A stretch of 64,000 nt of DNA from Streptomyces sp. B21-083 (GTDB lineage: Bacteria > Actinomycetota > Actinomycetes > Streptomycetales > Streptomycetaceae). Where the stretch lies: contig NZ_JARUND010000001.1 of the NCBI RefSeq assembly GCF_036898825.1, forward strand, positions 5,270,001-5,334,000, written 5' to 3'. Position 1 is the first letter of the stretch, and each line of letters starts with the position of its first letter. Both the position numbers and the translations under genes were made by a program. Shown here piece after piece: positions 35,635 through 45,125 of the stretch. A model generated the notes under the pieces. That model worked only from the letters and a program-made list of their open reading frames with translations, did no database searches and was not told the DNA's origin.

Positions 35635-36144
35635 CTAGATGCCGAACGGCGCGGCGTAGCGGACGGTGCCGCTGGGCAGCGGGTGGTCGGGGTCGAGGGT
35701 GAGGGCCATCATGGCCTCGTCCGGGACGTCGATGGTGAGACCGATGCCGTACGCGGAAGCCCGGCCGAAGCCGAACCGCGGGTAGTACGTCGGGTGCCCG
35801 AGGACGGTGACGAAGTGCTCGCCCCTTTCCCGGGCGGCCCGCAACGAGGCACTGATCACCGAGGAGCCGACGCCGGAGTTCTGGTACTCGGGCCGGACGG
35901 AGACGGGACCCAGGCACAGGGCCGGGGTGTCGCCGATGTGGCAGCGGGTCAGCAGGGCGTGGCCGACGAGCCCGCCGTCCTGGCCGGTGGCGACGACGGA
36001 CAGCCCGTCGATCCACCCGGCGTCGCCGCGCAGGGCGTCGACGAGGTCGGCCTCCAGCGGGGTGTCGAACGCGGCGAGGGTGATGTCGCGAATCGTGGGG
36101 ATGTCGGCGCTGTTCTCAGCACGCGTGTTCCAGTTGATGCTCAC
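35635..36144 (-). CDS. GNAT-family N-acetyltransferase
   Basis: 169 residues from GTG 36144. Motif A is LGPVSVRPEYQNSGVGSSVI, with Q-x-S-G-V-G as the acetyl-CoA loop. Then FVTVLGHPTYYPRFGFGRAS, the hallmark of the YhbS-like branch. Substrate unknown. No strong ribosome site is visible, so the start is uncertain. Confidence 0.9.
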   Translation of the reverse strand: MSINWNTRAENSADIPTIRDITLAAFDTPLEADLVDALRGDAGWIDGLSVVATGQDGGLVGHALLTRCHIGDTPALCLGPVSVRPEYQNSGVGSSVISASLRAARERGEHFVTVLGHPTYYPRFGFGRASAYGIGLTIDVPDEAMMALTLDPDHPLPSGTVRYAAPFGI

Positions 36145-36360
36145 GTGGACGGAATCCGTTCGTGGTTGGTCCGTATGGATGTCGCCCCACGAGGTGACGC
36201 TCCCGGCGAGGGCGAATCCGACTGAGCTCGGGCCGCGGCCCGGGACATGAGGGCGACCGATGACGATGAGCCGCGGATGCCGTACCCAATCCCCGTACAA
36301 CGTCTTGGCGTTGACGTGAGTCTGACAGAGCGCAGGACGACAACAACGGGGGTGGGAAGC

Positions 36361-39300
36361 ATGAGACGCATGTTTTCGCGTACGGCGCGAAGAAGGGGCC
36401 GGTCGAAGGCCGGGGCGGTTTCCGTCGCTGCGGCCCTGGCGATGACGGCCGGGCTGCTGCAGTTCGCGTCGGGGCCGGCCGCCGCGGCGGACGGCGGCGG
36501 CATGCCGACCGTCACGCTGACCGGCGCGCACCGGGCGGCGCCGCGGCAGGCGTTCCTGACCGCGGCTGACGACTCCGGATATCTGTCGGTTCCGGAGCCG
36601 TACTCGTACAGCTCCCCGGCGACGTGGACCGGCCGCGACGGTTCGACCAGGGAATTCCCCGACCACGCGTACTCGAACTTCTACAACGGCGGCCTCGGTC
36701 TGGAAAAGCCGCCGGGGACGACGAACGTGTGGCAGATCCGGCGCTACGCCACCAACAAGGTGACGCGGTTCTATGTGCCGGCCGGTGACCGGGTCACCGG
36801 TGTCTTCGCCGAGAACCGTCTGCTGGTCGCGCGCAAGACCGACGGGAAGTGGACGCTCCACCTGCTGGAGATGCCGGCGGGCGGGGGGCAGCCGGTCGAC
36901 CGGCCGGTGACCGGCGTCGCGGACGACTTCAGTGAGACCGTCTACGAACCGGCGTCGGACACGCGGGGCGGCGCGTTCTGGTACAAGCAGGCCGACGGCG
37001 GTGCTCCGTGGCACACCGCGCTGATCGACTTCGACACCGCCGCGATGACATACGTGCCGAGCGACGACTTCGGCCTCCTCGAATACCCCCACCTGGCCGG
37101 CGACACGGTGCTCTTCTACGCCATCGACAAGGGGTTCGACAACTCGCAGCTGTACGTCATCGACCGCCGGCATCCGGCGGCCCCCGGGCACCTGATCGAC
37201 GTTCCGGACGACGCGCTCCTCAGGGCCCGCGCGATCGGCGACTGGCTGCTGTACCCCGACACCGGCAGGAACACGATCCTCGCCAAGCCGGTGACCGGCG
37301 GCCCGGCGCGCACGCTGCTGGCCGCCTCGACCGGCAAGTTCGTCGACGGCGACGACGGCGGTTTCTCCATCGAGGGCGGTACGGACGCCGAGCACTGGGC
37401 GATCCAGCACGTCACCCTGGGCCCGGACGGGGTACCGGTCGTCGAGCCGGTGGCACCGCTGCCCGCGGTCTCGGTGTACGAGGCCGGTGGCGTCGCGGTC
37501 GACCAGGGGCGGCTGCTGCTCGGCACGGAGCGTGCGGACGCGCCCGACCCGCACTCCGGCACCGACCTCACCGCTTCCACGCTCAACCTCGCGGCCGACG
37601 GCAAGCTGACCGCCGCACCGCCGGAGAACCTCGGCTCGCTCGGCTACGACGTGGAGAACGGCGAGATGAGCTACCACGTCGACTGCTACAACGAGTGCCT
37701 GCGGCTCACCGGCACCGGGGCGGGCGACATCGTCCACCCGGCGGACGGGATATCGGCCGTGGTCGCGGCGTCCGACCCGTACACGGTGGTTCGTACGACC
37801 CAGGGCGCCCTGCAACGCCGTCAGGGGAACGAGGTGCTCCACACCTATTCCGCGCCGCCTGTCGATCTGTGGGGGAGCATGGAGTGGACGGCCAAAACCA
37901 CCTTGAGCGGCATGACGGAGGTCGTGGGCTTCCCCCTGTCGCCCACGGGGAGCTACACAAGGTTCACTTTCTCCGCCTGTCTCCCCACCGAACTGCAGGC
38001 GGTGGGCCGATACGTCTACTGGTCCTGCGGGCCGAACAAACAAGCGGGCGTGTACGACCTGGAAAAGGGCAGGATGCAGGACGTTCCCCGGGGCTACGCG
38101 CGGCTGGGTGACGGTTATCTGGTCTCCCAGGACGACGCGGCAGGCAAGCTGCTGATCACCTACCTGGAGGGCGCGGTCCCCGCCGACCGGGTCGGTACGG
38201 AGGAACTCGGCCCGCTCCCGTCCCCGCCGTACGCGCCCGCCGACCTGCGTGGCCGGTTCTGGAACGTGGACCGGTTCGGCGGTCCGGTCGCCTATCTGAC
38301 GGCGTCCGGTGACGTGACGGTGAAATGGCCGCAGGTGACCACCTCCCCGCTCACCGCGATCAACGCCGACGTCCCTCTCTCCGTCGATCTGCGTAAGGGC
38401 GAAGGCTTCAAGGGTGTCTGGAACCTGAACAAGCCGGTCGCGAGCTGGAAGCTGACCGTCATCAGTGTGTACGACGTCGTGCGGACCATCACCGGTGGCC
38501 CGGCGCGCGGCAGACTCGTCGCGAGCTGGGACGGGCGCACGGAGAACGGGGCGCTGGTCACCAGCAACAGCGCCCGAGTGATTCTGACCGCCCGGGCCGC
38601 GGACGGCACGACGACGGACACGGAGATCTACAACCGGTGGGTCCCGGTGAAGGCGGTCGAGCGCCACGACTTCGGCCGGGACGGCATCGGTGACCTGGTC
38701 ACCTTCGACAGCGCGGGCCGGCTGGCGATCCAGCCCGGCACCGGACGCGGCACCATCGACAGCGCGCACAAGGCGCTGGCCGGCGGCTGGCCCACCTCGT
38801 CCACCTTCGTGCCGTTCGGTGATCTGAGCGGCGACGAGTGCAACGACCTCCTCGTCCGGGACTCCGCCGGGCGGCTGACCCGGTACGACGGCACGTGCGG
38901 GAAGGCGTTCACACCGAAGACCCCGCCGCACAGGGTGCTCGGCACCGGGTTCGGCGGGTACGACGTGCTGACGTCCCCCGGCGACCTGACCGGAGACGGG
39001 TGGGCCGACCTGGTCGCGCGTGACAAGGCCGGTGTGCTGTGGCGGTACTCCGGCGACGGCAAGGGCGGCCTGGCCGCTCGGGTCAAACTGGTCGGGGGCC
39101 AGGGCGGCTACACCCGGCTGGTCGGTGCGGGCGACCTGAACGGCGACGCCATCGGTGACATGGTCGGCCTGGACGGTTCGGGTGTGCTGTGGCGCTGGCT
39201 CGGCAACGGCAAGGGCGCCTTTGGCGGCCGGGTCCGTATCGCCGGCGGGATCAGCGTCAACGCGCTGGCCGTACCCGGCGACCTGACCGGCGACGGCCGT

Positions 39301-39423
39301 CCCGACCTCCTCGGCCGGGACAGCGCGGGCGCCCTGTGGCGCTGGAACGGGACATCGGCCGCGACCTTCGGCACGAAGGCCCGGATCGCCACCGGCTGGA
39401 ACGGCTACACCGGCCTGTACTGA
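36361..39423 (+). CDS. large secreted FG-GAP/VCBS repeat protein
   Basis: 1020 residues from ATG 36361 (GGGAAGC upstream). A signal peptide with basic start (RTARRRGRSKAG) and hydrophobic core ends near GPAAAADGG. The middle 700 or so residues look like a beta-propeller. The C-terminal part has at least five FG-GAP-type repeats with Asp-rich loops: DGIGDLVTFDSAGRL, DECNDLLVRDSAGRL, DGWADLVARDKAGVL, DAIGDMVGLDGSGVL, DGRPDLLGRDSAGAL. These bind calcium in relatives. No catalytic domain is recognised. Probably an extracellular or surface protein. Confidence 0.87.
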   Translation: MRRMFSRTARRRGRSKAGAVSVAAALAMTAGLLQFASGPAAAADGGGMPTVTLTGAHRAAPRQAFLTAADDSGYLSVPEPYSYSSPATWTGRDGSTREFPDHAYSNFYNGGLGLEKPPGTTNVWQIRRYATNKVTRFYVPAGDRVTGVFAENRLLVARKTDGKWTLHLLEMPAGGGQPVDRPVTGVADDFSETVYEPASDTRGGAFWYKQADGGAPWHTALIDFDTAAMTYVPSDDFGLLEYPHLAGDTVLFYAIDKGFDNSQLYVIDRRHPAAPGHLIDVPDDALLRARAIGDWLLYPDTGRNTILAKPVTGGPARTLLAASTGKFVDGDDGGFSIEGGTDAEHWAIQHVTLGPDGVPVVEPVAPLPAVSVYEAGGVAVDQGRLLLGTERADAPDPHSGTDLTASTLNLAADGKLTAAPPENLGSLGYDVENGEMSYHVDCYNECLRLTGTGAGDIVHPADGISAVVAASDPYTVVRTTQGALQRRQGNEVLHTYSAPPVDLWGSMEWTAKTTLSGMTEVVGFPLSPTGSYTRFTFSACLPTELQAVGRYVYWSCGPNKQAGVYDLEKGRMQDVPRGYARLGDGYLVSQDDAAGKLLITYLEGAVPADRVGTEELGPLPSPPYAPADLRGRFWNVDRFGGPVAYLTASGDVTVKWPQVTTSPLTAINADVPLSVDLRKGEGFKGVWNLNKPVASWKLTVISVYDVVRTITGGPARGRLVASWDGRTENGALVTSNSARVILTARAADGTTTDTEIYNRWVPVKAVERHDFGRDGIGDLVTFDSAGRLAIQPGTGRGTIDSAHKALAGGWPTSSTFVPFGDLSGDECNDLLVRDSAGRLTRYDGTCGKAFTPKTPPHRVLGTGFGGYDVLTSPGDLTGDGWADLVARDKAGVLWRYSGDGKGGLAARVKLVGGQGGYTRLVGAGDLNGDAIGDMVGLDGSGVLWRWLGNGKGAFGGRVRIAGGISVNALAVPGDLTGDGRPDLLGRDSAGALWRWNGTSAATFGTKARIATGWNGYTGLY

Positions 39424-39428
39424 CCGTC

Positions 39429-39465
39429 CCCGTCCTCACCACCGGAGCCCGGTGGTGAGGACGGG
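39429..39465 (+). terminator. 17-bp perfect bidirectional hairpin
   Basis: CCCGTCCTCACCACCGG (39429-39445) pairs perfectly with 39449-39465 over a three-base loop, between convergent genes. Confidence 0.88.
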
Positions 39466-39472
39466 CCGGGGC

Positions 39473-40246
39473 TCAGCGCACCGGGAAGCCGAAGACGTAA
39501 CCCTGTTCCTTGAGCCGGGGGAGGACCTGGCGCAGGGCCTCGACGGTCTGGGAACGGTCGCCGCCCGCGTCGTGGAAGAGGAGCGTCGGCCCGTTGGGCA
39601 GCTCCCGCTCGACGGTGGCGACGATGGCGTCCGTACCCGGCCGCTCGAAGTCCTTCGTGTCGACGTTCCAGCCCAGCGGACGCATACCCCGGGAGGCGGC
39701 CAGCTTGCGGCTGAAGGGGGTGAACGCGCCACCGGGCGCGCGGTAGTACATCGGTCGTACGCCCCCGGACGCCTCGGTGATCATGCGTTCGGCGTCGAGG
39801 ATCTCCTTCGACTGGTAGGCCTCGGACTTCTTGTCCATGGTGGTGTCGTGCGACACCGAGTGGTCGCACAGCCGGTGCCCGGCCGCGACAACCTTCTTCA
39901 CGAGATCCGGATGGGCCTCCGCCTGCGTCCCCACCATGCAGAACGTGGCCTTCACCCCGAACTCCCGCAGCACATCGAGTACTTGGGGCGTCCACTCGGG
40001 GTCGGGGCCGTCGTCGACGGTGATGTTGACGCCGCGTGCCCCCTTGTCCGAGGCGTGCACGATGGTCACCGCGACCGGCTTGACGGCACTGACCGGCTTG
40101 GCGGACGTGGTCGTCTTCGGCGTCGAACCGCCCACGGCACCGGCCTGCGCGGTCCACACCGAGGCACCCGTGGCGAGCAACGTCACCCCGAGCGCCGCGC
40201 CGAGTACCTTGCCGTACCAGCCCCGCCCGCCACTGTGCCGTGCCAT
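39473..40246 (-). CDS. exported polysaccharide deacetylase (CE4)
   Basis: 257 residues, ATG 40246. Signal peptide or anchor GKVLGAALGVTLLATGASVW. The NodB-fold motifs are all present: TVDDGPD, HSVSH, RAPGG, DTKDFERPG and LFHD. Expected to remove acetyl groups from peptidoglycan, chitin or a related glycan outside the cell. Single gene. Confidence 0.92.
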   Translation of the reverse strand: MARHSGGRGWYGKVLGAALGVTLLATGASVWTAQAGAVGGSTPKTTTSAKPVSAVKPVAVTIVHASDKGARGVNITVDDGPDPEWTPQVLDVLREFGVKATFCMVGTQAEAHPDLVKKVVAAGHRLCDHSVSHDTTMDKKSEAYQSKEILDAERMITEASGGVRPMYYRAPGGAFTPFSRKLAASRGMRPLGWNVDTKDFERPGTDAIVATVERELPNGPTLLFHDAGGDRSQTVEALRQVLPRLKEQGYVFGFPVR

Positions 40247-40388
40247 GTTCGCCCCGCTTTCACGCAGTTACTCGTCGATCGTCGGCCACCGTGTGACCAC
40301 CTGAGAGGACGAGCGAAGGCGGCCGGAGGATGCGTCCGTTACCGATCAAGGACAATCCCGGTGTGGTTCACGGACAACCGGGCGGCTC

Positions 40389-41096
40389 TCACTCTCCCCG
40401 GAGTCCGAGGAGAGCGGCCTGCGCGGCGAGGAACTGGGCCAGTTGCCCGGGTGCGGAGTAGAACGGCGAGTGGTCGCAGTCGAGTTCGACGTGTGCGGCG
40501 GCTCGGGCGGCGCAGGTGCGCTGGGCCTCGGGCCGTACGGTCCGGTCCGTGCCGCACACGACGTACGCGCTGGGGACGGTGAGCCACGCCGGGTCGTCGA
40601 GGGGCGTGTCCGGAACCCGGCTGCGCATCGGCCGCCAGAGGTCCGCCGCGCGCTCGGCGTACGGGGGAGGCGTGCCGGAGTAGAGCGCCTCGCGGGCGGA
40701 CGGCAGCAGGGTCACCGTGCCGTCGGGGGCTGTCTGTACGGAACGGTGGAAGGCGAAGTCGTTCCAGGTGGGCGTCAGCTGGGCCGGGGACTCGCCGGGC
40801 AGCGGCATCCGCGCGGCGATGTAGACCAGGCGGGCCGCCAGGTGCCCGCCGGCGGAGACGGGCAGACCGCCGTAGCTGTGCGCGACCAGCAGCACGGGGC
40901 CGTACGGCGCCTCCTCGCGTACGGCGGCGCGGACGGCCTCGGTGTCGTCGGCGAAGGAGGTGAGCGGCAGGTCGACGGCGTGGCTGCGGACGCCGGCCGT
41001 GTGCAGCCGGCCGGTCACCTCCTCCCAGCACCAGGAACCGTGGTGGGCGCCGTGGACGAGGACGACGACGGGCTCGCGCGCCGGGGACCGGCTCAT
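40389..41096 (-). CDS. alpha/beta hydrolase of the CoA-transferase operon
   Basis: 235 residues from ATG 41096, which overlaps the stop of the citrate-synthase-like gene in ATGA. Oxyanion VLVHGAHHGSWCW, nucleophile LVAHSYGGLP, acid near VVCGTDRTVRP, His in DCDHSPFYSAP. Similar to salicylate esterase/hydroxynitrile-lyase-like small hydrolases. In this operon it may cut an ester or thioester intermediate. Confidence 0.9.
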   Translation of the reverse strand: MSRSPAREPVVVLVHGAHHGSWCWEEVTGRLHTAGVRSHAVDLPLTSFADDTEAVRAAVREEAPYGPVLLVAHSYGGLPVSAGGHLAARLVYIAARMPLPGESPAQLTPTWNDFAFHRSVQTAPDGTVTLLPSAREALYSGTPPPYAERAADLWRPMRSRVPDTPLDDPAWLTVPSAYVVCGTDRTVRPEAQRTCAARAAAHVELDCDHSPFYSAPGQLAQFLAAQAALLGLRGE

Positions 41097-41908
41097 GGCA
41101 GGTTGCCGGGGAGCGGATCGGGGTCGACGGGCCGGTTGTTGAGGTCGACGGACAGGAAGATGTCGTTGGCGACGGGGTTGCGCATCTCCTCGGCGAGCTG
41201 CCCGATCAGCCCGGCGGTACGGGCCAGCAGGGCGAAGCCGCGCAGCAGCGGGATGGGCAGGTCGAGGTCGGCGAGGGCGGCCCCGCACACCCCGGCGCCG
41301 TTCAACGGCAGGGTTTTGCCGAGGAGTTGGGGATGGGTCCGGCCGATCGCGGCGAACAGCGACAGATGGGGGCCGAACTGTTCCTCCTCGGCGGCGATCT
41401 CCATGAGCCGAGGGGTGCGCGGGTCGCCGTCCTTGTGGACGTGATGCCCGAGGCCGGGCACGAACAGCCCGGCCGCGCGCCGCGCTCGTACGGTGTCCAG
41501 GGCGAGGACGTCCCAGCCCGCCTCGTCGTCCGGCAGAGAGCCGCGATGGTGGGCGACGACCTCGTGCAGGAAGGTCCCGGTGTCCTCGGTGACCCCGAGG
41601 AAGCGGGAGCCGCCGCCCAGCAGTCCGGCGGCGAGCGCGCCCTGCACCGAGTCGGGGGCCGAGAGGTAGGTGAGGCGGGTGACGATCGCGGTGGGGGTGA
41701 AGCCGTGGTCGGCCAGGGCAGCGAGGACGGCTTCGAAGACCCGTACCTGACCGGGGGTGGGGCGACGCTGGGTGGCGAGCCAGTAGGCGAGTTCACCGAA
41801 TCCCACCTCGCCCATGACGTCACGGGCGAGGTCGGTGCCGAGGAGGGTGATCGACGTGCGGCTGGCGGCGCCGAGCGCGGTGGGGTAGGTCGGCAGCTGG
41901 TCAGTCAC
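41093..41908 (-). CDS. citrate-synthase-fold protein, citryl-CoA lyase-like
   Basis: 271 residues from GTG 41908 (AGGGAG seven bases upstream), overlapping the CoA-transferase end by eight bases. Reduced citrate-synthase core with VPGLGHHVHKDGDPRTPRLM (the conserved GxGH segment) and KTLPLNGAGVCGAALADLDL. Full citrate synthases have about 370-430 residues, so this short form fits the citryl-CoA lyase-type branch. It probably cleaves a CoA ester made by the transferase. Confidence 0.87.
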   Translation of the reverse strand: MTDQLPTYPTALGAASRTSITLLGTDLARDVMGEVGFGELAYWLATQRRPTPGQVRVFEAVLAALADHGFTPTAIVTRLTYLSAPDSVQGALAAGLLGGGSRFLGVTEDTGTFLHEVVAHHRGSLPDDEAGWDVLALDTVRARRAAGLFVPGLGHHVHKDGDPRTPRLMEIAAEEEQFGPHLSLFAAIGRTHPQLLGKTLPLNGAGVCGAALADLDLPIPLLRGFALLARTAGLIGQLAEEMRNPVANDIFLSVDLNNRPVDPDPLPGNLP

Positions 41909-43109
41909 GGGGATCTCCCTGTGCCGTCCGCGGATTCCGCGGTGCCGTGAGCCACTTGCGGAGTTCGGGGCCGTGCTCGTCGAGTTCGGGGGGCGGCAGC
42001 TCGTAGCGCGCCGGGGTGGCGGAGAAGGTGATCGGGTGACGTGTCGTGGGGACGGCCCGTTCGCCCTCGCCCACCTCGACGACGGGGTCGAGTCCGAAGC
42101 GCTCGGCCGTGGCGAAGCCGCCGTCGATGGTGTTGATGGGGGCGGCCGGTACCCCGGCGGCGACCAGGTCCTCGAACCAGTCGGCCGCGCCCCGGGTGGC
42201 AAGCCGCTCGACCAGCAGCGGCCTCAGTTCCTCGCGGCGGGCGGTGCGGTCCTTGTTGTGCGCGAACCTCGGGTCGTCGGCGATGCCGGGGATGCCGAGG
42301 ACCTCGCACAGCCGCCTGAACTGGCCGTCGTTGGCGGCGGCGACGATCAGATCACGGTCGGCGGTGGGGAAGGGCTCGTACGGGAAGACGCTCGGGTGGG
42401 CGTTGCCCATCCGGTAGGGCACGGTGCCGCCGGCCACGTAGGCGGAGCTGTGGTTGACCAGGCCGGACAGTGCCGACGACAGCAGGTTGACCTCGACGTG
42501 CTGGCCCTCGCCGGTCGCGTCGCGATGCCGTAGCGCGGCGAGGATGCCGATGGTCGCGTGATTGCCCGCCATCACGTCGAAGACGGAGATGCCGGCCCGG
42601 AAGGGCTCGCCCTCGGGGTCGCCGGTGAGACTCATCAGACCGGAGATCGCCTGCACCATCAGGTCGTAACCGGGGACGTGCGCGCCCGCGCCGGGCCCGA
42701 AGCCACTGATCGAGGCGTAGACCACCCCGGGGTTACGGGCCGCGACGCTCGCGTGGTCCAGGCCGTACTTCGTGAGCGCGCCCGGCTTGAAGTTCTCGAT
42801 CACGACGTCCGCTCGGTGCGCCAGTTCACGGGCGGCCGCCGCGTCGTCCTCGGCGCGCAGGTCGAGGGCGATGGAGCGCTTGTTGCGGTTGACGCCCAGG
42901 TAGTACGTGGATGTCTCACCCCGGGTCGGTGGCATCCACGTCCGGGTCTCGTCACCGCCGGGGGACTCGACCTTGACGACCTCGGCGCCGAGATCGGCCA
43001 GCAGCATCGTCGCGTAGGGGCCCGCCAACACACGTGAGAAGTCGGCGACCAACAGCCCCGACAACGGTCCGACGCCCCCGGGAGCTGCCGACCCTGTGGA
43101 CATCTCCAT
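41901..43109 (-). CDS. CaiB/BaiF family CoA transferase
   Basis: 402 residues, ATG 43109 after GAGAGGTGGG. Signatures: GLLVADFSRVLAGPYATMLL, then GAEVVKVESPGGDETR, YYLGVNRNKRSIALDL, VVIENFKPGAL, and YASISGFGPGAG. The active-site Asp is probably in PGYDLMVQAISG. It moves CoA between carboxylic acids and starts the operon with the lyase and hydrolase. Confidence 0.92.
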   Translation of the reverse strand: MEMSTGSAAPGGVGPLSGLLVADFSRVLAGPYATMLLADLGAEVVKVESPGGDETRTWMPPTRGETSTYYLGVNRNKRSIALDLRAEDDAAAARELAHRADVVIENFKPGALTKYGLDHASVAARNPGVVYASISGFGPGAGAHVPGYDLMVQAISGLMSLTGDPEGEPFRAGISVFDVMAGNHATIGILAALRHRDATGEGQHVEVNLLSSALSGLVNHSSAYVAGGTVPYRMGNAHPSVFPYEPFPTADRDLIVAAANDGQFRRLCEVLGIPGIADDPRFAHNKDRTARREELRPLLVERLATRGAADWFEDLVAAGVPAAPINTIDGGFATAERFGLDPVVEVGEGERAVPTTRHPITFSATPARYELPPPELDEHGPELRKWLTAPRNPRTAQGDPRD

Positions 43110-43414
43110 GAACCCACCTCTCCGACCGCACAGCGGACACTCGTCCGCCATACGCGATTGTGGCACGCCGAACGAGGGCGGGGCGAGAACCCGGAAGCAA
43201 TTCCCCGGACGCCCCGGAGCGCGCGGGCCGGCTGCGGGGCCGCCCGTGGGGCGCGCGGGGCCGCGTGAGCACGGAGGAGCCGGTCGGCGCGGGGGCGCGG
43301 TGCGGGTACGCGGGCGCCGGGGGGCTGTCCGCGGAATTGGGGAACCACGCGGCGCCCGGGCGCGGAGGGGGCCGCCGGCCGGGGTTGTCGACGGCAGGTC
43401 GTCGCCGGGGTGGG
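43110..43414 (-). other. intergenic region, 305 bases, extremely GC-rich
   Basis: Between the IclR gene and the CoA-transferase gene, both on the minus strand. It should hold the operon promoter. No gene on either strand fits; the plus-strand frame is antisense noise. Confidence 0.5.
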
Positions 43415-44224
43415 TCAGGGGCGGGACGGGGCCACCGACTGCGGGAGGGTGGCGAGGCGGGCGAAGTCGCAGCTGATGTCGCCCGCCGTCTGGAGCAGGA
43501 GCGGAAGATGCTCCTCCCGGAGTTTCTCCACCGAGGTCTCGGCGGCATGGGCGTTGACGTTGACGGCCGCGATCACCCGGCCCCCGCCGTCACGCAGGGG
43601 CGCCGCGACCGAGCGGATACCCAGCGCCAGATCCTCGTCGGCCAGCGCCCAGCCGCGGGCCCGCACCTCGCGCAGAACCTCGTCCCGCTCCTCCCTGCCG
43701 GGCCGCCACAGCGCGGTGAGCCCGGAGCGGGTCGGCTCCGCCAGCGTCTTCTCCAACTGCTCCGGCTCCAGCGCCGCCAGCAGCACCTTGCCCAGGGAGG
43801 TCTGCAGCGCCGGGAACCTCGTGCCGATCTGCACGGACAGCGTCACGATCTTCGGCACGGCCACCCGCGCGACGTACACGATGTCGCTGCCGTCGAGCTG
43901 CGCGACCGAGCAGGACTCGCGCGTCCGTTCCACCAGGCGCTCCATGTGCGGCCGGGCGACATCCCACAGGCCCAGTGAGCCGACGTACGCGGCGCCCAGG
44001 TCGAGCACGCGCGGGGTGAGCGCGAAGCCCCTGTCCGAGGCGCGGACGAACCCGAGCTCTTCGAGGGTCAGCAGGATCCGCCGTACCGTCGGACGGGCCA
44101 GGCCGGTCGCCGCCGCCAGCTCCGAGAGGGACATCACCGGGCGCCGCGGCGCGAACGCGGTGATCACGTCGAGCCCCCGGGCCAACGCTTCGATGAAGTC
44201 GGGCCCGGTACCGGTACGCGGCAT
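43415..44224 (-). CDS. IclR-family regulator (PcaR/PobR-like)
   Basis: 269 residues, ATG 44224 with GAGGGG upstream. Winged helix MSLSELAAATGLARPTVRRI and the C-terminal ligand domain (FPALQTSLGKVLLAALEPEQ, GIRSVAAPLRDGGGRVIAAV). PcaR/PobR-type members control aromatic or organic-acid catabolism. It lies upstream of the CoA-transferase operon and diverges from the VOC gene, so it probably controls both. Confidence 0.92.
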   Translation of the reverse strand: MPRTGTGPDFIEALARGLDVITAFAPRRPVMSLSELAAATGLARPTVRRILLTLEELGFVRASDRGFALTPRVLDLGAAYVGSLGLWDVARPHMERLVERTRESCSVAQLDGSDIVYVARVAVPKIVTLSVQIGTRFPALQTSLGKVLLAALEPEQLEKTLAEPTRSGLTALWRPGREERDEVLREVRARGWALADEDLALGIRSVAAPLRDGGGRVIAAVNVNAHAAETSVEKLREEHLPLLLQTAGDISCDFARLATLPQSVAPSRP

Positions 44225-44454
44225 CTACGGCCCCTCACAGTCGTTCGGCTGGGTGTTCAGGTTACTGCCCCCTGTCCGCATGCCGTCCACACCTGTGGAT
44301 AACGCCGCATCCGGGGAATCGGCTCCCGCGATTCTCTTGACGTCACGGGCGGAGCGCACGAAGGTAACGAGAGCGACCGTCTGGCGGACAGGCGTCCGTC
44401 GCTCGGTCCGTCGCCGCTGCCCGGCGGACCAAGGAACCTCAAGGAGAGTCGACG

Positions 44455-45021
44455 ATGACCCAGGCTTCCCCCGCACCCTCAGCCGCGTCCAGCGCCGCGG
44501 CCCTGCCGTCCCGGCTGCATCACAACGCGTACGTCACCCGCGACCAGGAGGCCACCCGGGCCTTCTACGAGGACATCGTCGGTCTGCCCCTCGTCGCCAC
44601 CTGGAAGGAGTCCGACGAACTCTTCGGCGCGGTACGCACGTACTGCCACACCTTCTACGGCCTCGGCGACGGCAGCGCCCTCGCCTTCTTCCAGTTCGCC
44701 GACCCCGAGGACCAGAAGCAGTTCGGCCCCGAGATGCCGCACTCGCCGTTCCAGCACATCGCCCTCAAGGTCACCGAGGACGTGCAGAACGCGATCACCG
44801 AACGGCTGGAGAAGGCGGGCTGGCGGCCCGACGAGACCTACGTCCTGGAACACGGCTACTGCCGCTCCCTCTACACCAGCGACCCCAACGGTCTGCTCCT
44901 CGAATTCACCCTCGACGCGCCCGGCATCGAGACGAGCGACGCCGAACGCCGACGCACCGCCCGCGCCGAACTCGCCTCCTGGCTCGCCGGCGAGCACACC
45001 ACCAACAACACCTACCGCTGA
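44455..45021 (+). CDS. VOC-family (glyoxalase/dioxygenase fold) protein
   Basis: 188 residues from ATG 44455, AAGGAG eight bases upstream. Metal-ligand pattern: LHHNAYVTRDQEATRAFYED (His), SPFQHIALKVTED (His), LLLEFTLD (Glu). A single pair of beta-alpha-beta-beta-beta units, so it should be a dimer. Divergent from the IclR gene across 230 bases; a TTGACG at 44337-44342 may be part of its promoter. It may act on the same catabolic substrate. Confidence 0.9.
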   Translation: MTQASPAPSAASSAAALPSRLHHNAYVTRDQEATRAFYEDIVGLPLVATWKESDELFGAVRTYCHTFYGLGDGSALAFFQFADPEDQKQFGPEMPHSPFQHIALKVTEDVQNAITERLEKAGWRPDETYVLEHGYCRSLYTSDPNGLLLEFTLDAPGIETSDAERRRTARAELASWLAGEHTTNNTYR

Positions 45022-45052
45022 CCGGCCCCGACAGCACGCGGCACGGCACTGC

Positions 45053-45081
45053 ACGGCCCGCGGTCAGTGACAGCGGGCCGT
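45053..45081 (+). terminator. hairpin after the VOC gene
   Basis: ACGGCCCGC (45053-45061) pairs with GCGGGCCGT (45073-45081), 11-base loop, between convergent genes. Confidence 0.65.
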
Positions 45082-45125
45082 TCGCAATCGCCTCAGCTCA
45101 ACTCAGCTCTGCTCACCGGCGGGTC

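Noticed and set aside
35635..38931. Open minus-strand frame of over 1000 codons
   Set aside because: Its first 800 or so codons lie opposite the FG-GAP protein gene and have Arg/Val/Gly-rich shadow composition. Only the last 169 residues (GNAT) are real.
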